Source: Effusibacillus pohliae DSM 22757
Lineage (GTDB): Bacteria > Bacillota > Bacilli > Tumebacillales > Effusibacillaceae
Length of the DNA: 56,790 nucleotides
Assembly: GCF_000376225.1 (NCBI RefSeq)
Contig: NZ_AQXL01000115.1
Coordinates: 1-56,790, forward strand
Direction: 5' to 3'
The notes beneath the pieces were generated by a model. The model saw only the letters and a program-made list of their open reading frames with translations. It had not been told where the DNA came from and did no database searches. The translations under genes were made by a program, and so were the position numbers. Every line of letters begins with the position of its first letter. Position 1 is the stretch's first letter. Positions 42,267-51,194 of the stretch are shown here, in pieces.

Positions 42267-43206
42267 ATTGCGCAACAATTTTGACCGGCACGCGGAGCGG
42301 TTCGCCTCCGGCCAGCCTGACGGTGGCCGGGAGAGTGACCGTTGCCTCCCGCAGGTACTCTCCCGGTCCGAGTCCAGTCACATCCACCACGATCCTGATC
42401 GTTTCCGGGCGAATGGTGGCAAGATCGGCCGGGTTGCCTTCCAGCGTGACCGCCACTCCTTCCTGCGGCAGCAGCGCCTTGCGGCCGCTTTCCAAGCCTT
42501 TTACTTCCGGCTGCAGCTTGGAGAACGTTTTTTGTTGAATGACCGGTTGATAGACCACATCGACCGTTTTCGGCTGGATCGTCAGCTCGAGCGGTTTTCC
42601 TTTATCGTTCAGCGCATGAACCGTTACCGTATGCTCGGTGCCGGGAGATTCCAACGCTTGCGCCGGTACGCGGGCCTGCACTTGGTGCACCTGTTCCACC
42701 AGAGAGGCCGGACCGACAACCGTCACTTCCGCCGGCTGTGCTCGCAGTCCCTCGATCGCCGACGGAGCCCGTGCACCTTCGACCGTCAGCTCCACTTTGT
42801 ACTCCCGCCGCACGTTCGCTTCCAGCCGAATCGACACGTTGTGCGGTTCATAGGAAACGCCGGGCGGCAGCCCCTGCACTTGCACCGGAACCTGATGCAC
42901 CCCTTCCCCGTAGTTCCTGGCGTCCACCACAAATTTGATTTTGTTGACCTGCATCTTCGCCTGCCAAACAGCCAGCCGGTCACCGTAAATGCGAACCGTG
43001 ACCTCCGGCGGTTCGCCGACCAGCGTGACCCGCTCCTTGTCGACCAGCACTTCCGGCGTTCCGGAAATCGTCTCGCTGATCCGGCCTACCGAGGCGGGGG
43101 CCTCCGGCAGATCCGGGCCGCCGCGGACCACCAGCCACAACATGACGGCCAAGACGAATGCGATCAATCGCACCAGATTGTTGTTTCGCAGAAATGAGTC
43201 CATCAT
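42265..43206 (-). CDS. cdaR: YbbR-domain regulator of c-di-AMP cyclase
   Basis: A 313-residue protein: one N-terminal membrane helix (LVRLIAFVLAVMLWLVVRGG) and three or four YbbR repeats outside the membrane (for example VTLVGEPPEVTVRIYGDRLA and VGPASLVEQVHQVQARVPAQ). It modulates CdaA. GGAGGA precedes the ATG pair at 43204. It overlaps the end of cdaA by three or four bases. Confidence 0.95.
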   Translation of the reverse strand: MMDSFLRNNNLVRLIAFVLAVMLWLVVRGGPDLPEAPASVGRISETISGTPEVLVDKERVTLVGEPPEVTVRIYGDRLAVWQAKMQVNKIKFVVDARNYGEGVHQVPVQVQGLPPGVSYEPHNVSIRLEANVRREYKVELTVEGARAPSAIEGLRAQPAEVTVVGPASLVEQVHQVQARVPAQALESPGTEHTVTVHALNDKGKPLELTIQPKTVDVVYQPVIQQKTFSKLQPEVKGLESGRKALLPQEGVAVTLEGNPADLATIRPETIRIVVDVTGLGPGEYLREATVTLPATVRLAGGEPLRVPVKIVAQ

Positions 43207-44045
43207 TTCTCCTCCGCTTTTCGCCCGAAGAACGCAAACGTTCCTGTTTTTTGCGGCATCAGGTGGCTTGTCAACATTTGACGGAGCGTCTGATCATCGA
43301 TGTTGCGAATGATTTTGCCGTTGACCGCCAGCGAAACATACCCTTTTTCCTCCGAGACGACGATCGAGATGGCGTCTGAATTCTCCGTGATGCCGATCGC
43401 CGCCCGGTGACGGGTCCCCAGTTCCTGCTCCAGATTCGGATCGTCTGACAATGGCAGGTACGTGTTCGCCGTCACGATCCGGTTGCCCCGAATCACCACC
43501 GCCCCGTCATGCAACGGCGTGTTCGGGATAAAAATATTGATCAGCAGTTCGGCCGAAACCAGCGCTTCGATCGGGATCCCGGTTTCCATCACGTCGGCGA
43601 TCCCGGTTTCCCGTTCGATCACGATCAAGCCCCCGATCTTGTTTTTCGACAAGACGGAAGCGGCCTTCACGAGCTCGTTGATGATCCGGCGGACATCCGC
43701 CTCATCCTCCTGCGTCTTTGGCAACACGAACGAACGGGAAAAAAAGCCGCCACGCCCCAGTTGTTCCAGAGCGCGGCGCAGCTCGGGCTGAAATACGACA
43801 GGGATGGCAAACAAGCCGATCGTCAGCGTCTTGTCAAGGATCCAGTTGAGGGCACGCAGGTTCAGATAACTGGAAATCCCGGTCATCAGCAGGATAACAA
43901 AGACCCCTTTTAACAGTTGGACGGCCCGGGTGCCCCGAATCAAAAGAATCATCCGGTACAAAACAAACGCCACGATCAATATGTCAAGCGCGTCGGTGAT
44001 TTTAAATTGGCTGATTACGTCCAAAAATCCGTGCAATCTCGCCAC
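43203..44045 (-). CDS. cdaA: Diadenylate cyclase CdaA
   Basis: A 280-residue enzyme making c-di-AMP, which controls potassium and osmolyte transport and wall homeostasis. Three N-terminal membrane helices precede a DAC domain with the DGA (LHDGAVVIRG) and RHR (GTRHRAAIG) motifs. GTG 44043-44045 is the start, with a weak AGTAGG site. It heads the cdaA-cdaR-glmM block. Confidence 0.97.
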   Translation of the reverse strand: MARLHGFLDVISQFKITDALDILIVAFVLYRMILLIRGTRAVQLLKGVFVILLMTGISSYLNLRALNWILDKTLTIGLFAIPVVFQPELRRALEQLGRGGFFSRSFVLPKTQEDEADVRRIINELVKAASVLSKNKIGGLIVIERETGIADVMETGIPIEALVSAELLINIFIPNTPLHDGAVVIRGNRIVTANTYLPLSDDPNLEQELGTRHRAAIGITENSDAISIVVSEEKGYVSLAVNGKIIRNIDDQTLRQMLTSHLMPQKTGTFAFFGRKAEEK

Positions 44046-44141
44046 CTACTGTTCGGTTCGCCAGTCATTAGTTGTAGGTTGTCCCTACCTTATCCCTAAG
44101 ATTCGATACCTGGGAATCGGTTTCCTTCCAAAACGCAAGTT

Positions 44142-44747
44142 TTATTTGAAAGCATTGCGAATGGTTGCCCAAAATTTGTCCAAGTAATACGCAAAAATCT
44201 GCAGCGACTCATTGATTTCCTCTGTCTTTCCGGAAATATCCGCACCCGCCTGTTTGTAGATCTGGCCGTTCATGGCGATAATATCCCCGTCCACTTTTCC
44301 TTCAACAATCACGTCTCCGTTGTGGATCACCAGATCCCCTTTATATTCATGCCCTTTCGGGATTATCACCTTGCGGTCTTGCACCACCAACCCGGCGGAC
44401 GGATTGGCCGTCACCGAAAAATGGTCCGGCATCGCCCACCACACCCCCAGGCTGAACAGGAAAGCGGCAGCCGCCGCGATACCGGTCCAGCGAACCAACG
44501 GCACCCGCCAATTGCGCCGCGTCACCTGTTCCCGCCGCATCGCCGACAGCAAATTTTCCGTAAAACCGGCGGGCGCTTTCAGCCACTCTGCCGCCGAAAG
44601 CTGCTGCACCACCCGTCCAAGTTCCATATAGTGCTGTCGGCACGCCGGGCAGAAGGCAATATGCTCCTCGACTTCCGCTCGTTCCGTCTGTTCCAGTTCA
44701 TCATCCAGAAACGAATGCATCTTCTTTCGAATATGCCCGCAGTCCAT
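44142..44747 (-). CDS. rsiW: Anti-sigma-W factor RsiW
   Basis: A 201-residue single-pass protein. The cytoplasmic zinc-binding anti-sigma domain has HIAFCPAC (HxxxCxxC), and the membrane helix lies at about 85-105 (WTGIAAAAAFLFSLGVWW). The outer part contains repeats DLVIHNGDVIVEGKVDGDII, like bactofilin or DUF342-type beta-helix repeats, not a classic RsiW end. RsiW is cut by PrsW and RasP to free SigW under stress. ATG 44745 follows AGGAGG, 16 bases after sigW. Confidence 0.93.
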   Translation of the reverse strand: MDCGHIRKKMHSFLDDELEQTERAEVEEHIAFCPACRQHYMELGRVVQQLSAAEWLKAPAGFTENLLSAMRREQVTRRNWRVPLVRWTGIAAAAAFLFSLGVWWAMPDHFSVTANPSAGLVVQDRKVIIPKGHEYKGDLVIHNGDVIVEGKVDGDIIAMNGQIYKQAGADISGKTEEINESLQIFAYYLDKFWATIRNAFK

Positions 44748-44763
44748 CGGCCAGCACCTCCTG

Positions 44764-45324
44764 TCATTCGCGAAAATGGGCGCGCAGCGCTTCTCTGCCT
44801 CTGTGCAACCTGGTTTTTACGGTAGACACCGGCACGGACAGAACATCTGCGATCTCTTGCAGCGACAGATCCTCGACATACTTCAGGATCACCACTGCCC
44901 GGTAGGCGGGCGGCAACTGTTCGATCGCCGCCTGCAGCTGCAGCCGCGCCTCGCGGATCACCACCTGGTCATCGGGCAGTGTATCCGGACTGGGCAAAAT
45001 CGTATACAAATCGGCGCCGTCCGCTTCATCCAACGGCGCATCGAGCGAATAGTCGGCCTGTTTCTTGCGCAGGCGGTCGATGCAGCAATTGGTGGCAATC
45101 CGCAAGAGCCAGGTGGAAAACTTGTGGCGGGAATCGTATTTTTTCAAATGGATGTAGGCGCGCATGAACGCCTCTTGCGCGACTTCCTCCGCATCGTGCG
45201 GATTGCCGAGCATCCGGTACGATAAATTATACAATTTGTCCTTGTACAGTTCGACCAGCTCGGCAAACGCGATGCGGTCCCCTTTTTGCGCTCGTTTGAC
45301 GATTTTGTGTTCCAACAAGTCCAT
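44764..45324 (-). CDS. sigW: ECF RNA polymerase sigma factor SigW
   Basis: A 186-residue ECF factor. Region 2 has YNLSYRMLGNPHDAEEVAQE and FSTWLLRIATNCCIDRLRKK; region 4 has LPPAYRAVVILKYVEDLSLQ and VPVSTVKTRLHRGREALR. SigW controls defence against envelope damage and antimicrobial peptides. ATG 45322-45324 follows GGAGGG. It is expressed from its own SigW-type promoter just upstream, and followed by its anti-sigma factor. Confidence 0.97.
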   Translation of the reverse strand: MDLLEHKIVKRAQKGDRIAFAELVELYKDKLYNLSYRMLGNPHDAEEVAQEAFMRAYIHLKKYDSRHKFSTWLLRIATNCCIDRLRKKQADYSLDAPLDEADGADLYTILPSPDTLPDDQVVIREARLQLQAAIEQLPPAYRAVVILKYVEDLSLQEIADVLSVPVSTVKTRLHRGREALRAHFRE

Positions 45325-45354
45325 CTGGCCCTCCGGAATCTCCGTTTGATTTTA

Positions 45355-45380
45355 TACGAATCAGCGGACAAAAAGTTTCA
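45355..45380 (-). promoter_or_regulatory. Autoregulated SigW promoter
   Basis: TGAAAC (45375-45380), exactly 16 bases, CGTA (45355-45358). This is the textbook SigW promoter pattern, 31 bases before the sigW start codon. Confidence 0.93.
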
Positions 45381-45484
45381 CCAGATCATATTACTTCCGC
45401 AGGGCTGGTTAATTTCCTTCCTGATCTGTAAAAAAATGAAAAAGCGCGCAAGAAGATGGATCCTCCTCTTGCACGCCGGTTGCA

Positions 45485-46663
45485 TCAGCCGATAACCGCT
45501 TCCTGCTTCTCCCGCAATCCTTCGCTCAGCACCCGAGCCACTTCCGGACGGGTGAATTCAGGCGGCAGCATTTCGCCGTTGCGCAGCTTTTCACGCACCT
45601 TGGTGCCGGACAGCGTCAGCCGCTTTGACTCGTCATGCGGGCACGTTTTCGGTGTCGCCATGTTGCCGCATGCGGTGCAATAGAAGCTGTGCTCAAAAAA
45701 GAGCGGCGTGATCCCCAGTTCTTCCGGGGTAAATTCGCGGAAGATCAGCTGCGCATCGTACGTTCCGTAATAGCTGCCGACACCCGCATGGTCGCGGCCG
45801 ACGATGAAATGGGTGCAGCCGTAATTTTTCCGCACCATCGCGTGGAAGATCGCTTCCCGCGGCCCCGCATACCGCATCGCCGCCGGGAACACCGCCAGGA
45901 TTACGCGCTCTGCCGGATAATAATTTTTCAGCAGCACCTGATAGCTGCGCATCCGCACATCCGCCGGGATGTCATCCGACTTGGTTTCTCCGACCAGCGG
46001 ATTCAGGAACAAGCCGTCGACGATCTCCAGCGCGCACTTTTGAATGTATTCGTGCGCCCGGTGCACCGGATTCCGCGTCTGGAAACCGACCACCGACCGC
46101 CAGCCTTTCTCCCGGAACAGCGCGCGGGTTTCCGCCGGATCCAGGTAAAATTCCTTGAACTCGGCCGGTTCTTTCCGATTCAGGACCCAGACCGGCCCCG
46201 CCAGGTAGACACCCGGCCGTTCATACAGTTTTTTCACGCCAGGGTGCTGCAGGTCGGTCGTGCGGTAGACCTTTTCGGCTTCCCGTTCTTTATCCGGCGA
46301 GTATTTTTCGGTAACTTCCAGCACGCCGTAAATCACCTTGTCTTCGCCGACCAAAGCGACCTGTTCGCCGATTCGAATCGCCTCCGCCTGCTCGTGCGAT
46401 ACAGGCAACGTGATCGGCAGGCTCCAGACACGGCCGCTTTGCAGGCGCATCGTATCGAGCACCGACTCGTAATCGCCGCGTCCCATGAACCCGGTCAGCG
46501 GCGAAAACGCGCCAATGCCGATCAGCTCCAGGTCAGACAGCGCAAAATTGTCGAGTTGAACACGTTTATACGATTTTGCTTTTTCCAGTGCCGCATCTCT
46601 TTCGGTTCCTCGCAAGACTCGGTCGATGAGCGTTCCTCCGTGTGGTGCAATCCAATCGGTCAC
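45485..46663 (-). CDS. sat: Sulfate adenylyltransferase
   Basis: A 392-residue ATP sulfurylase: makes APS from ATP and sulfate. The active-site motifs are [11 protein letters not shown] and GRDHAGVG. The C-terminal [15 protein letters not shown] is a Cys cluster common to bacterial Sat of this type. GTG 46661-46663 has GGAGG about 8 bases upstream; the first TTG is one codon earlier. It is the last gene of cysH-TSUP-sat, 13 bases after the exporter. No cysC lies nearby, which fits direct APS reduction by CysH. Confidence 0.97.
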   Translation of the reverse strand: MTDWIAPHGGTLIDRVLRGTERDAALEKAKSYKRVQLDNFALSDLELIGIGAFSPLTGFMGRGDYESVLDTMRLQSGRVWSLPITLPVSHEQAEAIRIGEQVALVGEDKVIYGVLEVTEKYSPDKEREAEKVYRTTDLQHPGVKKLYERPGVYLAGPVWVLNRKEPAEFKEFYLDPAETRALFREKGWRSVVGFQTRNPVHRAHEYIQKCALEIVDGLFLNPLVGETKSDDIPADVRMRSYQVLLKNYYPAERVILAVFPAAMRYAGPREAIFHAMVRKNYGCTHFIVGRDHAGVGSYYGTYDAQLIFREFTPEELGITPLFFEHSFYCTACGNMATPKTCPHDESKRLTLSGTKVREKLRNGEMLPPEFTRPEVARVLSEGLREKQEAVIG

Positions 46664-46676
46664 CAAATGCCCCTCC

Positions 46677-47447
46677 CTAACTTAACAATTTCATGCCGGA
46701 TAAAAACAGCATCAACATCAGTGCGGTGCGAACCGCCATATCGGGAATTTTGGTCGTCAACCGGCTGCCGATCAGGATGCCCGGAATCGATCCGATCAGC
46801 AGTTTGCCGACCAGGTGCAAGTCGACATTGCCGATCGACATGTGGGCGAGTCCGGCTGCAGCTGTCACCAGCACCGCCTGCAAAATATCGGTCCCGACCA
46901 GCTTCGCACTTGCCACCGGATAAATCATCGCCAGCACCGCCATAAACAGCGTTCCGCTGCCGACTGACGTCATGCCGACGACAAATCCGCCGATCGCGCC
47001 CAATGCGACCAATTTGCCTTTCGGCGGACGTTGTACATCGTCCGGCCGTGTCGTCCTCCCTTTCCCCCCGAAAATTCGCCAGACCATGACAGCCGCAATC
47101 AGCAAATAGGTAACGCCAAGGATCTTGCCGATCGCGCTGTTCAACTGTTTCGTGTCAAAATGGTTTTGCATCAGCAGGATCATCAGCACGCCCAGCAATG
47201 CCCCTGGGATGCTGCCGGCAGACAGCCATTTTACGACCGCAAAATCGATCGTCTTCTGCCGCCAGTGCTGCCACGCGCCGAAAATTTTCGTCACCGAGGA
47301 ATAGATCAGATCCGTACCAATCGCCAAGGCGGGCGAAACGCCAAACACAAAGATCATGATCGGCGTCATGATCAACGCACCGCCCATCCCTGTCATGCCG
47401 ACCACCAGCCCGACGATAAAACCTGCGATGGGCATTTCGATTCCCAT
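46677..47447 (-). CDS. TSUP (TauE/SafE) family anion permease
   Basis: A 256-residue membrane protein with about eight helices in two halves: [20 protein letters not shown] and [24 protein letters not shown] members export sulfite or sulfoacetate, or import sulfate or related anions. Position between cysH and sat suggests a role in inorganic sulfur balance, for example sulfite efflux. ATG 47447 is set 6 bases after AGAGGGTG; a GTG three codons earlier is possible. Confidence 0.93.
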   Translation of the reverse strand: MGIEMPIAGFIVGLVVGMTGMGGALIMTPIMIFVFGVSPALAIGTDLIYSSVTKIFGAWQHWRQKTIDFAVVKWLSAGSIPGALLGVLMILLMQNHFDTKQLNSAIGKILGVTYLLIAAVMVWRIFGGKGRTTRPDDVQRPPKGKLVALGAIGGFVVGMTSVGSGTLFMAVLAMIYPVASAKLVGTDILQAVLVTAAAGLAHMSIGNVDLHLVGKLLIGSIPGILIGSRLTTKIPDMAVRTALMLMLFLSGMKLLS

Positions 47448-47583
47448 TATCCACACCCTCTTCTGATGGATGTTACGCCTGCCGAAATACCGTCAGCAGG
47501 CATCTGATCGCATGGGCGATCCCTCTTTTCATGGATGTTGCACCTGCGGACCGTCTGTGCGCAAAAGGGTGTGGACACCCTTT

Positions 47584-48288
47584 TTACTGATGCAGGCCGC
47601 ACTCCGTTTTGTTGAAACCGGACCAACGCCCGGCCCGCGGATCCTCGCCCGGTTTCACAGGCCGCGTGCAGTGCATGCAGCCGATGCTCGGATAGCCCTG
47701 GTCGTGCAGGACGTTATACGGAACCTGATTTTCCATGATGTACTTCCAGACCTGTTTGTGGGTCCACCTCGCCAACGGATTGACCTTAATCAAACCAAAC
47801 TTCTGGTCCACTTCAATCACGCCGGCGTTCGCCCGGGTTGGCGCCTGCTCGCGGCGGATGCCGGTGATCCACGCATCGAGCCCGGCCAGTGCCCGTTTAA
47901 GCGGTTCCACCTTGCGAATGTTGCAGCATGTATTCGGATCGGACGCCCACAATGCCTCACCGTACTGCTCCGCCTGCTCTTCCAGGGTTAACAGCGGGCT
48001 GTAGCGGATCAGGTTGGGATTGTACTTTTCGACGATCCGGTCCCGTACATCGTACGTCTCCGGAAACAGCACATCGGTATCCAGATAAAAAATCCGGGTA
48101 TCGGGCCTGATATTTACGATCATATCGATCAGAGCGACATCTTCCGCACCGAAGCTGCAGGCGAATGCGATGTTGTCGATCGTCTCCAGCGCAAAACGCA
48201 GAATCTCTTGCGGTGCCCAATCCTCCATTTGGTCGTTCAGTTCCCGCACCTTCTCAGGAGACAAGACCAGTTCCCGTTGTTCGATCAT
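47584..48288 (-). CDS. cysH: Adenylyl-sulfate (APS/PAPS) reductase
   Basis: A 234-residue reductase. The cluster-ligand pairs CC (TCCNIRK) and CxxC (GCMHC) are present, which marks the [4Fe-4S] type that uses APS, and the catalytic Cys is in the C-terminal ECGLHQ. ACSFGAEDVALIDM is the PAPS/APS-binding loop. It reduces activated sulfate to sulfite with thioredoxin. ATG 48286-48288 follows AAGGGAG. First gene of the operon, behind a 200-base leader. Confidence 0.97.
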   Translation of the reverse strand: MIEQRELVLSPEKVRELNDQMEDWAPQEILRFALETIDNIAFACSFGAEDVALIDMIVNIRPDTRIFYLDTDVLFPETYDVRDRIVEKYNPNLIRYSPLLTLEEQAEQYGEALWASDPNTCCNIRKVEPLKRALAGLDAWITGIRREQAPTRANAGVIEVDQKFGLIKVNPLARWTHKQVWKYIMENQVPYNVLHDQGYPSIGCMHCTRPVKPGEDPRAGRWSGFNKTECGLHQ

Positions 48289-48497
48289 CCCTGACACTCC
48301 CTTGTATAAGTTATTCAAATGATTAACATAAGCAATTCTTATCAAGCGAGGAAAAAAAAGAGGCGTTTTCCCCGAACTTCCGGGCGTTCGCACTGCCTTT
48401 TACCAACATATTGCGTGCTGCCGCCAGGCGTTCCGTTTGCGAGCGGAATTTTAATTCCTAGTATTTTAGTTTGAATTATCGGCATTTCATTGTTTAC
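48289..48497 (-). promoter_or_regulatory. Long structured leader of the cysH operon
   Basis: About 200 bases of 5' leader contain several GC-rich hairpins (TTCCG/CGGAA; CCCG/CGGG; GCG/CGC) and a run of eight T on the minus strand (48353-48360), about 65 bases before the start codon. This suggests attenuation. No S-box or T-box motif is present. An inverted motif CATAAGCAATTCTTATC lies closer to the start. Confidence 0.5.
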
Positions 48498-48526
48498 ACT
48501 TTACTACGCTTTGATCCAATCGTCAA
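48498..48526 (-). promoter_or_regulatory. Promoter of the cysH-TSUP-sat operon
   Basis: TTGACG (48521-48526), 17 bases, TAAAGT (48498-48503). A TTCAAACTAAAATACTAGGA stretch just downstream (about 48455-48478) is AT-rich and dyad-like and could be a regulator site. Confidence 0.75.
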
Positions 48527-48551
48527 TACAAAAGTTGAGGTTTTGTTGCTG

Positions 48552-48600
48552 TAAATAAAGAAGCCTCCAAAACCACCGCCAAGGTGATGATGGAGGCTTC
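48552..48600 (-). terminator. Terminator of rocF
   Basis: GAAGCCTCCA pairs with TGGAGGCTTC, with an inner CACC/GGTG hairpin; TTTATTT follows on the minus strand. Confidence 0.9.
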
Positions 48601-48646
48601 TCAAATCTATCCCGTTTGCATCCGAATATGATTGCACTAGGAATAA

Positions 48647-49546
48647 TCACAGCACCGTCTCGCCCAGCACCGAACAGATCATGTCCACCGCGACGCGGGC
48701 GGTCCGATTTTCCACATCCAAAATCGGGTTGACCTCCACCACGTCAACCGATGTCAACACATTGGCGGCAGCCAGCATCTCCATCGCCAGGTGGCCTTCC
48801 CGGTAAGTGACGCCGCCCAGCACCGGCGTGCCGACGCCAGGCGCTTCCCGCGGATCGAACGCGTCCAGATCGAGGCTCAGATGCACGCCATCGGTGCCCT
48901 GCGAGGCGATCTGAATCGCTTCCTCCATCACTGCCGACATCCCCCGTTTGTCGATCTGTTGCATGTCAAACACGGTGATGCCCGATCGTTTGATCAGCGT
49001 CCGTTCATCCGGATCGATCGAGCGAGCCCCCACCAAGACCACATTTTTCGCCTGTACTTTCGGTTGAAACCCGGCGACCTGCGTCAGATCGGGATGGCCC
49101 ATTCCAAGCGACACCGCCAGTGGCATGCCGTGAATGTTCCCGGACGGCGTCGTCTCTTCCGTGTTCATATCGCCATGCGCATCGAACCAGATGACCCCGA
49201 GATTTCGCACTGCTTTCGCCACTCCCGCGACACTGCCGATCGAGATCGAATGATCACCTCCCAAAATAATCGGTAACCGCCCGGCCTGGACCTCGCCAGC
49301 CACCCGTTCCGCCACTTCGTTCGAGACCGTTACGATTTCCGGCAGGTACTTCAGTTTCTGGTTCTGCACGCGGTGCGATTCGGGCGTCGGAACGTTTACG
49401 TTGCCCAAATCGACCACTTCATATCCGAGCCGGTTGATCCGTTCCTGCAGGTTCGCATAGCGGATGGCCGACGGCCCCATGTCGACCCCGCGCCGCCCCT
49501 GCCCGAGATCAAGCGCCACCCCGAGAATCGCGACAGTTTTTTTCAT
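48647..49546 (-). CDS. rocF: Arginase
   Basis: A 299-residue Mn enzyme that splits arginine to ornithine and urea. The metal-site motifs GGDHSISIG, WFDAHGDMN and SLDLDAFDP are complete. The start MKKTVAILGVALDLGQGRRG is typical of Bacillus RocF. ATG 49544-49546 follows GGGGGAGA. It is single and followed by a terminator. Its position next to sigW matches other Bacillales. Confidence 0.97.
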   Translation of the reverse strand: MKKTVAILGVALDLGQGRRGVDMGPSAIRYANLQERINRLGYEVVDLGNVNVPTPESHRVQNQKLKYLPEIVTVSNEVAERVAGEVQAGRLPIILGGDHSISIGSVAGVAKAVRNLGVIWFDAHGDMNTEETTPSGNIHGMPLAVSLGMGHPDLTQVAGFQPKVQAKNVVLVGARSIDPDERTLIKRSGITVFDMQQIDKRGMSAVMEEAIQIASQGTDGVHLSLDLDAFDPREAPGVGTPVLGGVTYREGHLAMEMLAAANVLTSVDVVEVNPILDVENRTARVAVDMICSVLGETVL

Positions 49547-49902
49547 CGGAAGGATCTCCCCCTTCGTTTGGTTCTGCTCGAACGGCCCATCTGCAACCGA
49601 TGGACGTCGCCAGTTGATTAACTCAGCCGCGTAATCCTGTCCTCATCGGAAGACCGGTGCGCAAACAATAGCAGTTGCGGATCTACCAATTTTCCCACGA
49701 ACGGGTGCAATATATGCCGTGGAGGCTAGTCTTTCAGTGCCAAAACGGCTCGTCAATCAACAACGACAGACTGTCTCTCTGTCTCACGGCCGCTCATCAA
49801 TGCATCCTCCCCCTCATTTTTGTTCTGGATCGGCCGGCGGATTCCTCCCGGTGGATTCTTCCGCCATTCCGCGTTACAATACTGGGGAAGGGAGAATGGG
49901 AC
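49547..49902. other. 356-base gap upstream of rocF
   Basis: It lies between two divergent genes and must hold both promoters. I see TACAAT about 30 bases before the 49903 gene as a possible -10 element. No RNA motif, regulator site or ORF with a ribosome site was found. Confidence 0.4.
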
Positions 49903-50151
49903 ATGGAAGATCATGAACTGCTGCTGTTGTCATGGACACAACTGATCGCGATCCAACTGATCATGGGTGAAGATGCACAATCCAGCTCGCTGCGCCTGCT
50001 GGAAGAAAAACTTCGGAACGAGTACAACGTGACGGAGATTCAGCTCGTGGGCCGCACCTATGACGAATATGCGGTCGCATTCCGCAAAGACGGCGAGAAC
50101 CAGATGATCCGGTTTGACGTGGACGAGGTGGAAAGCATCTATGACCTGTAA
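49903..50151 (+). CDS. 82-residue protein of unknown function
   Basis: ATG 49903 follows AAGGGAG. The product has an N-terminal helix (MEDHELLLLSWTQLIAIQLI), a second helix, and two or three strands (TEIQLVGRTYDEYAVAFRKD) with an acidic C-terminus. No signal or membrane segment. It overlaps the next gene by 11 bases, so the two are translationally coupled. Not recognised. Confidence 0.75.
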   Translation: MEDHELLLLSWTQLIAIQLIMGEDAQSSSLRLLEEKLRNEYNVTEIQLVGRTYDEYAVAFRKDGENQMIRFDVDEVESIYDL

Positions 50152-50515
50152 AAAATGGCTGCGGCCCGTTTGGATCGCCGCCATCATCACCGCGATCCTT
50201 GCGATCTACGTCGGGCTGTTCAAACATTCGCCGCGCGGCTTTTTCCCCGCGCTGTCGGATACGATGTTTTTGTGGGGCCTGACGCTGTTATGCATCAGCC
50301 TCGTCTATGTGACGCGATTCTTCGGCTTTCTGCCGATCCTTAAACTGTGGGCCCGTTTCCGTCCGTTCCAGCCGCGAGCGGACGAAGACCGCAGCCTGCC
50401 GCCCGTGGACGAAGAAGCAGTGGACCCGGCCCGGGAACAAGCAAAACGGGACCCGTCGCTGTTGTACGCGTCCCTGATTTTGATTGCGCTCTCAATTCCC
50501 GTCTACTACCTCTGA
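50141..50515 (+). CDS. 124-residue membrane protein, DUF3899-like
   Basis: Three membrane helices: WIAAIITAILAIYVGLF, LWGLTLLCISLVYVTRFFGF and YASLILIALSIPVYYL, with an acidic, Pro-rich loop between the last two. The pattern resembles DUF3899 proteins of Bacilli, with moderate certainty. ATG 50141 overlaps the previous stop. It converges on the SpoIIM-like gene, ending three bases away. Confidence 0.7.
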   Translation: MTCKKWLRPVWIAAIITAILAIYVGLFKHSPRGFFPALSDTMFLWGLTLLCISLVYVTRFFGFLPILKLWARFRPFQPRADEDRSLPPVDEEAVDPAREQAKRDPSLLYASLILIALSIPVYYL

Positions 50516-50518
50516 CGC

Positions 50519-51109
50519 CTAGTGCATATACCATTTCAGCAATGCCGGCGTTACAAACCCCTCCATCGCCGCCGCGCCTAGCAACAGGCCAACGATCACC
50601 GGAGTCACATTCAGGGTCTCGGCAAAAGCGTGGCGGAAACTGCTCCAGCGCGACTTCCCGGCGATCGGCCGCAGCCACATATAGCCGAGCTTGATGCCCA
50701 TCGCCCCGGCCAGCAAAAACGCGGGGATCTCCAGCACCCCGTGCGGCAGGATCCCCAACAGGACGAGCGCCCATACCGGCACCTGGCCCGTTTTCCCCAT
50801 CAGCACCAGCGCATATCCGACGACCATTCCGTTCAAGACGATACCGTTGATTGCAAAGATCGACAGAAAAATTCCCGACACCAGCAGCCCGAACGACGCC
50901 AGCAGATTGTTTTTAAAGATCAGCCACGCCAGATTCAGGTGGTCATCCTTGGCTCCGCTTGCGAGCGACTGGATTTTCTCCAGGTACTGTTTCAGAAAGC
51001 CGTGCAGCGTCTCAAAAAACACCACCCCGATCAACAGCCCCAGCACAAACAGGATCAGCGAAAACCCGATATAACCTCGATTGTGTCGAATTACGGATAA
51101 CGGTCTCAT
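50519..51109 (-). CDS. SpoIIM-like (DUF95) membrane protein
   Basis: A 196-residue protein with five predicted helices and the family core GILPHGVLEIPAFLLAGAMG. SpoIIM joins SpoIID and SpoIIP in peptidoglycan remodelling during engulfment; DUF95 also includes non-sporulation paralogues. I cannot decide whether this is the true spoIIM. GGGGAGGAG precedes ATG 51107-51109. It is divergent from pdaB. Confidence 0.85.
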   Translation of the reverse strand: MRPLSVIRHNRGYIGFSLILFVLGLLIGVVFFETLHGFLKQYLEKIQSLASGAKDDHLNLAWLIFKNNLLASFGLLVSGIFLSIFAINGIVLNGMVVGYALVLMGKTGQVPVWALVLLGILPHGVLEIPAFLLAGAMGIKLGYMWLRPIAGKSRWSSFRHAFAETLNVTPVIVGLLLGAAAMEGFVTPALLKWYMH

Positions 51110-51194
51110 TGCTCCTCCCCATTCTTCGCATAACCTCGTCCGGTTTGCATAGACATGTATCGATATGGACAGTGTAGTGACGGAGGTGTGATTT

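Noticed and set aside
48289-48497. SAM riboswitch in the cysH leader
   Set aside because: The conserved S-box core (AGAGNGGNGGAG and GAAACC) is absent.
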